A model generated the notes under the pieces. The model was given only the letters and a program-made list of their open reading frames with translations, made no database searches and had not been told where the DNA came from. A stretch of 64,000 bases of DNA from Clostridia bacterium. Its GTDB lineage: Bacteria; Bacillota; Clostridia; Oscillospirales; CAG-272. The stretch is from positions 1 to 64,000 of the forward strand of contig JAFUQQ010000033.1 in assembly GCA_017472285.1 (NCBI GenBank), in the 5' to 3' direction. The translations under genes and the position numbers were made by a program. Shown piece after piece: positions 44,360 through 53,402 of the stretch. How positions within the stretch are numbered: the stretch's first letter is position 1; the number at the start of each line of letters is the position of its first letter.

Positions 44360-45886
44360 TCAATTTTCATTCTTTATTTCGTTCGGTGTGCGGTAATAAG
44401 TCTTTGTGGATTTGAAGATCAGCTCCGCCAACCAATCGTTGATACATTCCGGACGGATGCGCCAGCGCCAGTTTTTGCCAAGTGTCGAGGGTTCATTGAT
44501 ACGTGCTTCGTTGCCAAGTCCGATAAAATCCTGAATCTGAAAGATGACCGTATTGGCTGTGGATGCCATCATACCGCGGATCACACCCCATGCGCGTCCT
44601 TCTTTTTCTGTCAGACGGAAATATGCCGTCGCGTGCTTGACCGTTGCTTCTTTTGCGTTATCGAGCCAACCGATGATCGTTTCATTGTCATGCGTACCCG
44701 CATAAGCCACGCAGTTTTTAGGATACGTATGCGGCAGATATTCGCTCTCATAAGCGGGATTATCAAAAGCAAACTGTGCCACTTTCATACCGGGATATCC
44801 CGAATCCGCAAGCATCTGATGTACGGCAGGTGTTAGGAAACCGAGGTCTTCTGCAATGATCGGAATATCACCGATCTTTTTACGAAAGGTTTCAAAAAGT
44901 TCCATGCCCGGCCCCTTTTGCCATTTTCCGCGACGCGCGTTCTTACGTCCCGCGGGGATCGTATAATATGCCTCAAATCCGCGGAAATGGTCAAGACGTA
45001 CCACATCGTAAAGCGTGGAAGCGGCTTTCATACGTCTGCACCACCATGCATAGCCGTCTTCTTTCATTTTATCCCAACGATAGAGCGGATTGCCCCAAAG
45101 CTGACCGTCAGCCGTGAATGCATCGGGAGGACAGCCGGCAACCTGTGTCGGTTTGCAATTTTCATCCAGAACGAACTGATCGGGTGATGCCCATACGTCC
45201 GCGCTGTCGCAAGCAACGTAGATCGGCAGATCTCCGATAATGGAGATCCCGTTTTCATTGGCATATGCTTTCAACGCCGTCCATTGTTTGAAAAAGAGAT
45301 ACTGTTGCATCTTCCAGAGATCGATTTCCGATTTCAGACGACGGCTCGCTTTCATCATATCTGCGCGTTTGCGAAGCCGCAGACCTTCTTCCCAGCGGTC
45401 AAAGGATGCGCCTTTATTTTCATATTTGATCGCCATAAAGAGAGCATAATCCTTGAGCCAGAACGCATTCTTTTTGCAAAATTCATCATAATCCGCAGGA
45501 ATATTGGCAAAAAAGCGTGTTTGTGCGATACGCATCAACTTCAATCTGCCCTGATAGAGCTTTTCATAATCGATATCCGTCGGATCTTTACCGAAATCGA
45601 TCGCGTCACATTCCGCTTTTGTGAGATATCCGTCTTTACAAAGGGTTTCGAGATCGATGAAATACGGATTTCCCGCAAAGGTGGAATATGCCTGATACGG
45701 AGAATCACCGAAAGTCGTCGGGCCGAGCGGAAGGATTTGCCAATAGCTTTGTCCCGCTTTTTTCAGAAAATCAACGAAATCATATGCTGATTTTCCAAGC
45801 GTACCGATTCCGTAAGGCGAAGGCAAAGAAAAGATCGGCATGAGGATACCGCTTCTGCGTCTTTGGAGTAAGGGGGTCTTTTTCAT
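44360..45886 (-). CDS. malQ: 4-alpha-glucanotransferase (amylomaltase)
   Basis: GH77 enzyme that moves maltosyl units between glucans. The 508-residue protein starts at the family N-terminus (SGILMPIFSLPSPYGIGTLG), has the VRLDHFRGF motif with the nucleophile Asp (~297-305), the acid/base EDLGF (~344-348) and GTHDNET (~398-404). A consensus promoter precedes it, and AAAGGA is ~10 nt before the ATG at 45886. Confidence 0.95.
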   Translation of the reverse strand: MKKTPLLQRRRSGILMPIFSLPSPYGIGTLGKSAYDFVDFLKKAGQSYWQILPLGPTTFGDSPYQAYSTFAGNPYFIDLETLCKDGYLTKAECDAIDFGKDPTDIDYEKLYQGRLKLMRIAQTRFFANIPADYDEFCKKNAFWLKDYALFMAIKYENKGASFDRWEEGLRLRKRADMMKASRRLKSEIDLWKMQQYLFFKQWTALKAYANENGISIIGDLPIYVACDSADVWASPDQFVLDENCKPTQVAGCPPDAFTADGQLWGNPLYRWDKMKEDGYAWWCRRMKAASTLYDVVRLDHFRGFEAYYTIPAGRKNARRGKWQKGPGMELFETFRKKIGDIPIIAEDLGFLTPAVHQMLADSGYPGMKVAQFAFDNPAYESEYLPHTYPKNCVAYAGTHDNETIIGWLDNAKEATVKHATAYFRLTEKEGRAWGVIRGMMASTANTVIFQIQDFIGLGNEARINEPSTLGKNWRWRIRPECINDWLAELIFKSTKTYYRTPNEIKNEN

Positions 45887-45926
45887 AGGTCATCAGTCCT
45901 TTCAGATTTTGCTTTTTTACAATGGT

Positions 45927-45955
45927 ATTATATCATTAAATCTTTGAATCGTCAA
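45927..45955 (-). promoter_or_regulatory. malQ promoter (TTGACG-N17-TATAAT)
   Basis: Minus-strand -35 TTGACG (complement of 45950-45955) and -10 TATAAT (complement of 45927-45932) at 17-nt spacing. Confidence 0.82.
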
Positions 45956-45960
45956 TGCAA

Positions 45961-46382
45961 TATTTTATTTAAGGTTTCTCAAGTTTTCTTTATCTGAAAG
46001 AAAAGTTACAAAAGAAACAACAAATCTGCGATCGGATCGCTTGGGGGCTTCTCAACTTTTTCTTTGTTTGAAAGAAAAAGTTACAAAAAGAAGCAAACGA
46101 ACTTGCAGTTCGATCGCTTGAGCGAAGTTGTTATCAATTCACCATGCTTCATATCCGCCTACTTTTCGGCGGATAGGCGCATGGCGGAAGTTGTTGCACA
46201 GAATTACATAACGCGCATTTTATTTTGGCAAAGGCTTATTTTCTTTCCCGTCCCGCGATCATTAATACCATGTGCAGACTTGAATGACAAAATTTTTAAA
46301 ATCTGCACATTCGGTCAAGCGGAACGCTTGTGTATCTTTTGGTACGTTTCTTTACATAAGAAACGTACGGCCCCCCTAACAA
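45961..46382. other. Gene-free region with two tandem hairpin repeats
   Basis: About 420 nt without a credible gene. At ~45970-46010 and ~46052-46095 the same unit occurs twice: a TTTTCTTT..GAAAGAAAA hairpin followed by GTTACAAAA and an AAGAA run, then a GATCGGATCGCTTG or CAGTTCGATCGCTTG tail. It resembles the 9003-9050 hairpin. Further GCTTCATATCCGCC and GGCGGATAGG arms form another hairpin near 46150-46180. The rest shows nothing. Confidence 0.5.
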
Positions 46383-46412
46383 AAAACTCTCCTTTCGTAA
46401 GGAGAGTTTTTC
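46383..46412. terminator. Terminator after hom
   Basis: Stem AAAACTCTCCTTTCGTAAGGAGAGTTTT (28 nt in all) with A- and T-rich ends, 30 nt past the hom stop. Works in either direction. Confidence 0.82.
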
Positions 46413-46444
46413 ATAAATATTGAGAGGAGTAAGGATAAGCAAGA

Positions 46445-47593
46445 TCAATCGTTTTCCATGCCCGCAAAGAAGCTATCGCTGTCTTCTGCAAGCAAAGCCT
46501 TTGCGGCTTCATGGACTTTTGCAACACTTGTTTCTTTTGTGAAGATATAATGGGTATTTCCGATGGTTTCAACGGTATCAAAGAAATCAAATTCAAGTTT
46601 TGATTTCGTGCGGATATAATAAGTGCGCTTCATACCGCCGTTGCAAACGCTGACAGGTGCTCCGGCATAAGAAAGCGCGGTATCGCCTTTGAGGATATCG
46701 ATGATATCCTGTGCCATCGCGTTACCTGTCGGATATTTGCCCGCACCTTGTCCGTAAAAAGAAAGTCTGCCGACATATTCTCCGAAAAGGGAGATCATAT
46801 TGTTATTTGTGCGTACGTTTGCTTCGAGCGCATCTGCGGAAAGCAGCGTCGGTTCGACAAAAACGGAAATGCCGTTTTCGTTTCGTGTACCGTAGCCGAG
46901 ATAGCGCACGGTTTTTCCGCATTTTGCGGAAATATAATCGATATCGCTCTTTTTAATATTGCGGAGACTGAACGTAAGAACGTCTTCTTCCGCAACGACG
47001 GTATCAAATGCGATCGAAGAAGAGATCGCGGTTTTTCTGGCAACGTCAAGGCCATCGATATCTGCGGCGGGATCGGCTTCCGCATAACCGAGAGCCTGCG
47101 CTTCTTTCAGAACGTCCGCAAAATCACGGGATTCACGGATCATCGCATCCAGAATGAAATTGGTCGTGCCGTTCATGATACCCATGATCTTATAGATACG
47201 GTCGCAACGGATACCGCGTTTGAGATTATAGAGCCACGGAATGCCGCCGCCCGCGCTGGACGTAAAACGGATGGTAACGCCGTTTTCCTTTGCAAGCGCG
47301 TGAAGCTCTTTGTAATGAGAGCAGATCAGATGTTTATTGGAGCTGACAACGTGTTTTCCCGCTTTCAGCGCACGGGAAACGAGATCAAAAGAAACGGTAT
47401 GTCCGCCGATGGCTTCTGCCACGACGGTGATTTCTTTATCGTTGATAATATCATCCATATTGTCCGTGAGAACGTCACCGAGTGCGGGGCATGGTTTGAT
47501 ATCGAGAACGCGGGCAACGTGATAACCCGCATTTGTCAGGACTTCATAGGCACCGGAGCCGACAACACCATAGCCCAGAATGGCAATACTCAT
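46445..47593 (-). CDS. hom: Homoserine dehydrogenase
   Basis: Reduces aspartate semialdehyde to homoserine. The 382-residue protein has the NAD(P) loop GYGVVGSG (7-14), KHVVSSNK (~84-91), and the signature MGIMNGTTNFIL (~142-153) leading to the catalytic KTAIS lysine. It has only ~60 residues after the catalytic core and no clear ACT domain, unlike the ~430-residue forms. It may thus be less sensitive to threonine; that is inferred. It is divergent from thrC. Confidence 0.93.
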   Translation of the reverse strand: MSIAILGYGVVGSGAYEVLTNAGYHVARVLDIKPCPALGDVLTDNMDDIINDKEITVVAEAIGGHTVSFDLVSRALKAGKHVVSSNKHLICSHYKELHALAKENGVTIRFTSSAGGGIPWLYNLKRGIRCDRIYKIMGIMNGTTNFILDAMIRESRDFADVLKEAQALGYAEADPAADIDGLDVARKTAISSSIAFDTVVAEEDVLTFSLRNIKKSDIDYISAKCGKTVRYLGYGTRNENGISVFVEPTLLSADALEANVRTNNNMISLFGEYVGRLSFYGQGAGKYPTGNAMAQDIIDILKGDTALSYAGAPVSVCNGGMKRTYYIRTKSKLEFDFFDTVETIGNTHYIFTKETSVAKVHEAAKALLAEDSDSFFAGMEND

Positions 47594-47678
47594 AGATTTA
47601 AAATTCCTTTCGATTGGGGAGAATATACAATGGGAAGGGCACGTCTATACGAATACATCGCAAATTTCATAAAAACCC

Positions 47679-47707
47679 TTGCTTTTCTGTGAGAAAAAGT
47701 GTATCAT
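47679..47707 (+). promoter_or_regulatory. thrC promoter (TTGCTT-N17-TATCAT)
   Basis: -35 TTGCTT at 47679-47684 and -10 TATCAT at 47702-47707, 17-nt spacer. It overlaps a minus-strand candidate for hom (TTGATT-N16-TACACT) in the same ~35 nt. Confidence 0.55.
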
Positions 47708-47818
47708 AGAAAGCAGAAAAAATCAAGGGGTATTTGCAAATTTATCCCCAACTCCCATCAAAGAAAGGGCATGAAATTCGTTTTTTGAACAGAAAATGGA
47801 TATCATACGGCAGCAAAA

Positions 47819-49288
47819 ATGCAATATTTCAGCACAAGAAACCAAAATCATAAACAATATCCGTCAGAAGCAATTCTCCGCGGCATCGCGGAAGACGGAG
47901 GGCTTTATATCCCCGAACGCTTTGAAAATTTTCCGATGGAAAATCTCCCGAAAATGACACCGAAAAAGATTTCCGAAACAGTTCTTTCCTTGCTTTTCGG
48001 AAAAGATGATATGTTTCGGGAGGAAGGCTCGCTCGAAGCGGCAATCTCCCGCGCTTATGAAGGAAAATTTGACGGAGAAGATTATGCGCCTCTCGCAAAA
48101 GTCGGAAATGCTTACGTGATGGAGCTTTACCACGGACCGACGGCTGCGTTCAAGGACGTTGCGCTTCAGCTTCTTCCTCAGCTTCTTGCACAAGCAAGAA
48201 CCGCACGTGAGATCGACGATGAGATCGTGATTCTGACGGCGACGAGCGGAGATACGGGCAGCGCGGCGCTTCACGGTTTTTCCGACGTTCCGAATACGCG
48301 CATCATCGTTTTTTATCCGAAGCATGGCACAAGCGCGGTACAGGAACGGCAGATGATATCCTGTAAAGGCAAAAATACCTGTGTCGTTGCAGTCAACGGC
48401 AATTTTGACGATGCGCAAAATGGAGTCAAAGCCATCTTCAAAGAAGCAGAGCTTCCCGAAAACGTCCGTCTTTCCAGCGCAAATTCCATCAATATCGGCA
48501 GACTTGCACCGCAGGTTGCGTATTATTTCAAAGCATACCGCGATCTTTTGCTTGCGGATGAGATCTGCATGGGAGAGCGTGTGAATTTCGTTGTACCGAC
48601 AGGAAATTTCGGTGATATCCTCGCGGGATATTTTGCGATGCGCATGGGTCTTCCCGTTGGCAGACTGCTCTGTGCTTCCAATCGTAACAACGTACTTTCA
48701 GATTTCTTTGAAAACGGTATTTATGACCGCAACCGTGATTTTCATGTCACAAATTCACCCTCCATGGATATTCTCATTTCAAGCAATCTGGAACGTCTGA
48801 TCGCGATGATTTGCGGTACGGATGCTTGTTCAAAATATATGAACGATCTGAAAGAAACGGGCAGATATCAGCTCACGGCAGACGAGCTTTCCGAAATCCG
48901 CAAAGTATTCGGTGCGGGTTTTGCCGATGATACGGAAACCCTTCGTACCATCCGTGCAGTTTATGAAACAGAGCGTTATCTCATGGATACGCATACGGCT
49001 GTTGCATGGAACGTCTATGAACAATGGAAACCGATGCTCACGGGTAAGACCGTCGTGCTTTCCACAGCTTCGGCATATAAATTTTCCTCCAGCGTATTGG
49101 ATGCGATGGGTATTTTATATGAAAATGAATTTGATGCGATCAAAAAGCTGAAAGCGAAAACGGGTGTCACGATTCCGGGCGGTCTTGCGGACATTCTTGA
49201 AAAAGAGATCGTTCATCAAAACGTCATTGAAAAAAATGAGATGCTGACTTTTGTGGAAGATCATATCCGAGGCGGTGACAACAAGTGA
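47819..49288 (+). CDS. thrC: Threonine synthase
   Basis: PLP enzyme that turns O-phosphohomoserine into threonine. The 489-residue protein belongs to the long ThrC class, with the N-terminal YFSTRNQ start, the PLP lysine K112 in HGPTAAFKDVAL and the phosphate loop TSGDTGSAA (~141-149). I see no strong ribosome binding site before the ATG at 47819. It is followed by thrB with a GTGA overlap. Confidence 0.95.
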   Translation: MQYFSTRNQNHKQYPSEAILRGIAEDGGLYIPERFENFPMENLPKMTPKKISETVLSLLFGKDDMFREEGSLEAAISRAYEGKFDGEDYAPLAKVGNAYVMELYHGPTAAFKDVALQLLPQLLAQARTAREIDDEIVILTATSGDTGSAALHGFSDVPNTRIIVFYPKHGTSAVQERQMISCKGKNTCVVAVNGNFDDAQNGVKAIFKEAELPENVRLSSANSINIGRLAPQVAYYFKAYRDLLLADEICMGERVNFVVPTGNFGDILAGYFAMRMGLPVGRLLCASNRNNVLSDFFENGIYDRNRDFHVTNSPSMDILISSNLERLIAMICGTDACSKYMNDLKETGRYQLTADELSEIRKVFGAGFADDTETLRTIRAVYETERYLMDTHTAVAWNVYEQWKPMLTGKTVVLSTASAYKFSSSVLDAMGILYENEFDAIKKLKAKTGVTIPGGLADILEKEIVHQNVIEKNEMLTFVEDHIRGGDNK

Positions 49289-50172
49289 AAAAAGTAACCG
49301 TCCGTGTTCCCGCGACTTCCGCTAATCTCGGCTCCGCCTTTGACTGCGCGGGAATTGCTTTTGAATTATATAATATTTTCAGCTTTGAAAAACAGGAAAG
49401 CGGTCTTTCTTTTGAAGGCTTTGATCCTATTTTTGCCAACAAAAATAACCTTGCATACATTGGTTATCAAAAAACCTGTGAGGTGATCGGGATTTCTTCG
49501 TCCGTGAAGATCACCGTGGAAAGCGTAGAGATTCCCGTTTCCCGCGGACTTGGCTCCTCTGCTTCGCTGATCGTCGCGGGTGTCGTTGCGGCAAATCATC
49601 TGCATGGTTCTCCGCTCCCCAAAAAAGAGCTTCTCCGTATTTGTAACGATATTGAAGGGCATCCCGATAACGTCGCGCCTGCGCTGATCGGCAGTTTCTG
49701 TGTATCACTCGTTGCAGAAGGAATTCCCGTAACGGCGCGCTACGCCGTATCCGATGCGATCCATTTTACCGTGGTTTATCCTGATTTCGAGGTGCAAACG
49801 AAAGATGCGCGCGCAGTTTTACCCAAGACTGTGGAAAGATCGGATGCAATCTTCAATCTTTCCCGTACCGCACTCATGCAACACGCTTTCACGCAAGGAC
49901 ATTTCTTCCTTTTGAAGCACGTGACCAAAGATAAACTTCATGAGCCTTACCGCAAAAAACTGTTCCGCAACATTGACGAGATCGAAGCGGCGGCATATGC
50001 CTGCGGTGCAACGACCTTTATCATCAGCGGTGCGGGTTCTGCCTGTCTTTGTCTTTCCGAAAAACCCATTGCGGAAGAACTCGGCACAGCCATCGCGCCT
50101 CTTGAAAATCACTGGATTGCCAAGGCGCTTACCATTGACAAGGATGGTGGAACGGTGATCGCGGAAGCCTGA
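49285..50172 (+). CDS. thrB: Homoserine kinase
   Basis: GHMP kinase that phosphorylates homoserine. The 295-residue protein starts VRVPATSANLGSAFDCAG (4-21) and has the ATP loop PVSRGLGSSASLI (~84-96) and a late GAGSACL loop (~252-258). The start is GTG at 49285, overlapping the thrC stop by 4 nt (GTGA), so translation is probably coupled. A terminator follows at 50273-50305. Confidence 0.95.
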   Translation: MKKVTVRVPATSANLGSAFDCAGIAFELYNIFSFEKQESGLSFEGFDPIFANKNNLAYIGYQKTCEVIGISSSVKITVESVEIPVSRGLGSSASLIVAGVVAANHLHGSPLPKKELLRICNDIEGHPDNVAPALIGSFCVSLVAEGIPVTARYAVSDAIHFTVVYPDFEVQTKDARAVLPKTVERSDAIFNLSRTALMQHAFTQGHFFLLKHVTKDKLHEPYRKKLFRNIDEIEAAAYACGATTFIISGAGSACLCLSEKPIAEELGTAIAPLENHWIAKALTIDKDGGTVIAEA

Positions 50173-50272
50173 GCGTTTTCGCAGGACCCCGCCCTGCACC
50201 CGCCAAGGGACGTATCCCTTGGAACCCACTCATGCACACGAAATTTATTTTGTGCGGTAATCATTGAAATAT

Positions 50273-50305
50273 AAAACACGGGAGGCAGTCAGCCTCCCGT
50301 GTTTT
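50273..50305. terminator. Bidirectional terminator
   Basis: Stem AAAACACGGGAGGC / GCCTCCCGTGTTTT between the convergent thrB and the 50317-51009 gene. Confidence 0.88.
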
Positions 50306-50316
50306 CACATTGCTCA

Positions 50317-51009
50317 TCATGATAAAACAACCGCACCCCCGTAATCAAAGATCGGATCGCCACTGAGAGATATGAGGGTAATGCCTTGTTTTGTGAAGAA
50401 ATTGCGGAGTTCGGTATATTGGGGATAGGATTCGATATGACCGAAAAAGAAAAGTTTATCGTCAAGGGAAAAACCCGCGCCGCCGATGAAACCCGTATCA
50501 TATGTTTCGATATCGATATGATGGGGAGATAACAAAAGCGTGGGGATATTTTCACGCAAGGCGGCTTTATAAATACTTTTGTCAGCCGTAGCGACAGCAC
50601 CGCCCGCTATGGCTGAAGAACATTTTGCATATCCTTGTTTGACAGAAACGAAGCGGAAGTTTTTTTCTTCGGCAAGGCTTACAGCATCCGCGGAAACGGC
50701 TTTGCTGTTTGCGAAAAAGCAATGACCGACCGAAAAACAATTGAGGCGCACGTCATTTGGATATTCTTTTTCCACAGGCGTGTGGGAAAGCATAAAAGGA
50801 ATATGAAGATCCTGTAAAAGTGCTTGTCCTGCTGCATATTCCTCATGAATGAGAAGTGTTCCGCCGATATTTGCCATCAGCATATCGGGATGTGCGGAAA
50901 CGGGAAAGGGTAATTTTTCAAAAGGCGGCAAAGGGATGCAAGTGCCATATGGAGAAAGTGCATCTTTCATTTTCCGCGGCAAGTTTTGATGAACGAAAAT
51001 ATAACGCAT
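50317..51009 (-). CDS. Conserved hypothetical protein (DUF6873-like)
   Basis: A 230-residue soluble protein. Notable segments are HPDMLMA (~46-52), VKQGYAKCS (~131-139), LLLSPHHIDIETYDTGFIGG (~167-186) and a terminal FDYGGAVVLS. I recall this pattern from a Firmicutes DUF6873 family, and the HPDM/GFIGG motifs recall guanidino-modifying enzymes; neither is certain. The ATG at 51009 follows GGGAG; the frame is open further upstream through the rpmB terminator, which is rejected. It lies downstream of rpmB. Confidence 0.65.
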   Translation of the reverse strand: MRYIFVHQNLPRKMKDALSPYGTCIPLPPFEKLPFPVSAHPDMLMANIGGTLLIHEEYAAGQALLQDLHIPFMLSHTPVEKEYPNDVRLNCFSVGHCFFANSKAVSADAVSLAEEKNFRFVSVKQGYAKCSSAIAGGAVATADKSIYKAALRENIPTLLLSPHHIDIETYDTGFIGGAGFSLDDKLFFFGHIESYPQYTELRNFFTKQGITLISLSGDPIFDYGGAVVLS

Positions 51010-51029
51010 AAAATCTCCCGAAAACGCAA

Positions 51030-51057
51030 AAACCCTTTCCGAAAACGGAAAGGGTCT
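51030..51057 (-). terminator. Terminator after rpmB
   Basis: Stem ACCCTTTCCG / CGGAAAGGGT with a TTTT tail on the minus strand, 24 nt past the rpmB stop. Confidence 0.85.
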
Positions 51058-51080
51058 TACTTTTGTTAAAAACGAATCAA

Positions 51081-51266
51081 TTAAGCTCTTTCGATCTTGC
51101 CGGAGCGGAGACAACGAGAGCAAACCGTTACGGTCTTGTGTGTTCCGTCAACAACGGCGCTAACCTTTCTGATATTTGCCTTCCAGGTTCTGCTTGTTTT
51201 ACGGTTGGAGTGAGAAACATTGTTTCCGAACGTAACACCTTTACCGCAGCACATACATTTTGCCAT
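51081..51266 (-). CDS. rpmB: Ribosomal protein L28
   Basis: The 61-residue large-subunit protein has the L28 pattern MAKCMCCGKGV..GNNVSHSNRKT and a C-terminal VCSRCLRSGKI. Cysteine pairs at both ends (CMCC and CSRC) indicate the zinc-binding form. The ATG at 51266 has GGGAGG upstream. A consensus promoter lies at 51351-51379. Confidence 0.96.
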   Translation of the reverse strand: MAKCMCCGKGVTFGNNVSHSNRKTSRTWKANIRKVSAVVDGTHKTVTVCSRCLRSGKIERA

Positions 51267-51350
51267 ATTCTGCACCTCCCTCGAAAAATTAGAACTATAT
51301 TTACACAGGCTTTTCAATTCCTATGAGTTCATCTTAATACAGCGATAGTT

Positions 51351-51379
51351 ATTATAGCATAATTTTTTATAAAAATCAA
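51351..51379 (-). promoter_or_regulatory. rpmB promoter (TTGATT-N17-TATAAT)
   Basis: Minus-strand -35 TTGATT (complement of 51374-51379) and -10 TATAAT (complement of 51351-51356), 17-nt spacer, ~85 nt upstream of rpmB. Confidence 0.82.
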
Positions 51380-51427
51380 TAGCTTTTTCTGATTTTTATG
51401 AAATAAAATCGGATATTTTTCAAAAAA

Positions 51428-52084
51428 TTACGCCTTTTCGGGCAAATACGCTTCCAATCGGTTGATTTTAAAGCCTTTGGCTGAAAAATTCGCTTCATAT
51501 TCAGTTACGATATTATCCTTTGCCCATTCACTTGCATGAAGATCAAAGGTTACGTTTTCCAAAATATATCCGGCTTCCTTGAATTCTTCGAGCGAAAAAT
51601 CAAAGAGGTCGCGGTTATCGGTTTTGAATTCGATCTTTCCTTTTTCGGAAAGGAGATTTTGGAAGCGGTTTAGCATTTCATGATAAGTCAGACGGCGTTT
51701 CGCATGACGTGCTTTGGGCCACGGGTCGCTGAAATTCAGATAGATCCGTTCAAAGCAGTTTGCGGGGAAAATCGCTTCCAAATTGACCGCATCGCAACAG
51801 AGAAAACGCACATTATCCATTTCGCTGTTTTTGATCTTTTCCGCCGCAACGATCAGAACGTCTGCAATTTTTTCAACGGCAATGAAACCAACATCAGGAT
51901 TTCTTTCGGCAATTCCCGAAATGAAAGCACCTTTTCCGCAACCGATCTCAATACGAAAACTTTTCTTGCCGGGAAACAATTCCGTAAGGGAAACGGGTGT
52001 GATATTTTCTTTATCAAACGGCAGAATGATTTCTCCGCACGCTTCCATACGTGCTTCGCCGTTTTTTCTTTTTCTTGATCTCAT
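51428..52084 (-). CDS. trmB: tRNA (guanine-N7)-methyltransferase
   Basis: SAM-dependent enzyme making m7G46 in tRNA. The 218-residue protein has the SAM loop IEIGCGKGAF (~45-54), the signature LNFSDPWPKARHAKRRL (~115-131) and the C-terminal TEYEANFSAKG (~194-204), where the Thr and Glu bind tRNA. It is probably its own transcript, upstream of rpmB. Confidence 0.95.
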   Translation of the reverse strand: MRSRKRKNGEARMEACGEIILPFDKENITPVSLTELFPGKKSFRIEIGCGKGAFISGIAERNPDVGFIAVEKIADVLIVAAEKIKNSEMDNVRFLCCDAVNLEAIFPANCFERIYLNFSDPWPKARHAKRRLTYHEMLNRFQNLLSEKGKIEFKTDNRDLFDFSLEEFKEAGYILENVTFDLHASEWAKDNIVTEYEANFSAKGFKINRLEAYLPEKA

Positions 52085-52257
52085 AAAATAATATTCCTTT
52101 TATTTTTTTAACAGATTTTAAGTTTTATAAAATAATTATATCATAGAAAAAATGATTTTTCAATCCCGATTTTTTGTATTTGTATAAAACTTCTCCGCAA
52201 GGGACACAATAAGAGCGGTCGAACCATCATATTTCTCATGAAAGGAAGTTTTTTATT

Positions 52258-52476
52258 ATGCTCGACAGAATCGCTCTTATTTTCACGATCATCGGTGCGC
52301 TCAATTGGGGCAGTATCGGTCTTTTTCAATTTGACCTTGTTGCTTGGCTTTTCGGCGGTCAGGATGCCATCCTCAGCCGTATCGTCTATACGGTCGTTGC
52401 CCTCGCGGGTGTCTGGTGTATCTCTTTGCTTTTCCGCGAACGCGAATCGGAAGACATCATCGGAGAAATCAAATAA
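52258..52476 (+). CDS. DUF378 family membrane protein
   Basis: A 72-residue protein with two membrane helices (~5-30 and ~38-58) and the DUF378 signature IIGALNWGSIGLFQFDLV (11-28). The family is common in Firmicutes (YuzA) and has no known role. GAAAGGA precedes the ATG at 52258, and a terminator follows the stop. Confidence 0.9.
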   Translation: MLDRIALIFTIIGALNWGSIGLFQFDLVAWLFGGQDAILSRIVYTVVALAGVWCISLLFRERESEDIIGEIK

Positions 52477-52480
52477 TGGG

Positions 52481-52510
52481 AAACGGCACTCTTTTTCGGA
52501 GTGCCGTTTC
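52481..52510 (+). terminator. Terminator after the DUF378 gene
   Basis: Stem AAACGGCACTC / GAGTGCCGTTT with CTTTTTCG loop, starting 4 nt past the stop. Confidence 0.8.
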
Positions 52511-52649
52511 TGTTTGTGTTTCTTGTTAGGTTTTGAATTTTAAATCTCTCTTTCATACCCCTCCGAACTCCGTCCCGCCGTCGTGCCGCGATCCAAGTCA
52601 GCAGATAATTGCGATACGGCGAAAAGGTGGGGCGGCACCTTGCCGCGCT

Positions 52650-52720
52650 TTTTGAAAGATTTTTAAGATGACTTTTTGCAAAAAGTCATCTTAAAGCGGG
52701 GTTTGGGGCGGCGGACCCAA
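52650..52720. repeat. Hairpin repeat, copy 3, with compensatory stem change
   Basis: Stem TTAAGATGACTTTTT / AAAAAGTCATCTTAA at 52663-52694, with the family flanks (AAAGATTTTTAAG and AAAGCGGGGTTTGGGG). Against copies 1 and 2 the arm GGGGAC/GTCCCC is GATGAC/GTCATC, so both sides changed and pairing was kept. The stop codon of the membrane protein gene (52686-52688) lies in this hairpin. Confidence 0.7.
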
Positions 52721-53402
52721 TAGCGTTCCACTTTGCCGCCGCGGAAGCCGTCAGCACCGTGCAGACAAAGAACAGGATATTGAGCAGGTATTCAATACCG
52801 AGATTCAGGAAAGCCTCACCTGTGAAAACACCGTTGCCGATAAAGATCACGGCACCCATCACGAATTTCGACGCAAAAAAGATGAGCGAAACAAGTCCGA
52901 CGGGATGGCGGGGAGAAAAGATACGTGCAGTTGTATCCTTGGGTTTTTTCATCAGGAAAAGTGCATATGCGGCTCTGATGAGGAGTGCGGCAAGCAAAAA
53001 GAGTGCGGTATTCATCAGAAAGAACATCAGACTTGTATTGAATTCATAATAATAATCCAAAAGACCGACATCGTATAGGATATCCTGAAGTGCTGTCTTT
53101 TGTAAAAGGAATTGCGAATAAGGTACAAACATGACGTAAAGGAGTGAAAAGACCGAAATCAAAGCAGCTTTCCATGCTTTTTCAAAGAAGATATAATATG
53201 TAAAGATACCGCAAACGATAAAAACTGCGAAATTACTGAGATAATAACCCGCCATATACGGTACGACCATACACCAGTCGGGAATCCAGAGCCATTCCAG
53301 ATACATCGCATTGAAAAGTACGTCCAATCCGATCAAAAGGAAAGATAAAGCCCATGGGATCAGATAAAAAAAGATCAGAATCTTCGGGAGTGCTTTTTTC
53401 AT
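52686..53402 (-). CDS. Hypothetical six-helix membrane protein
   Basis: A 238-residue protein with six likely membrane helices (about 8-30, 46-72, 76-97, 124-148, 168-190 and 200-224). I do not recognise the family. The last ~10 residues (SAAPNPALR) and the stop come from the adjoining hairpin repeat, so the native C-terminus may have been altered. The ATG at 53402 is 15 nt past GGAGAAAA. A TACAAT on the minus strand ~45 nt upstream is a weak -10 candidate. Confidence 0.65.
   Translation of the reverse strand: MKKALPKILIFFYLIPWALSFLLIGLDVLFNAMYLEWLWIPDWCMVVPYMAGYYLSNFAVFIVCGIFTYYIFFEKAWKAALISVFSLLYVMFVPYSQFLLQKTALQDILYDVGLLDYYYEFNTSLMFFLMNTALFLLAALLIRAAYALFLMKKPKDTTARIFSPRHPVGLVSLIFFASKFVMGAVIFIGNGVFTGEAFLNLGIEYLLNILFFVCTVLTASAAAKWNAIGSAAPNPALR

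Noticed and set aside
46064-46423. A 119-codon plus-strand ORF in the malQ-hom spacer
   Set aside because: It runs through hairpin repeats and the hom terminator; composition is not protein-like.
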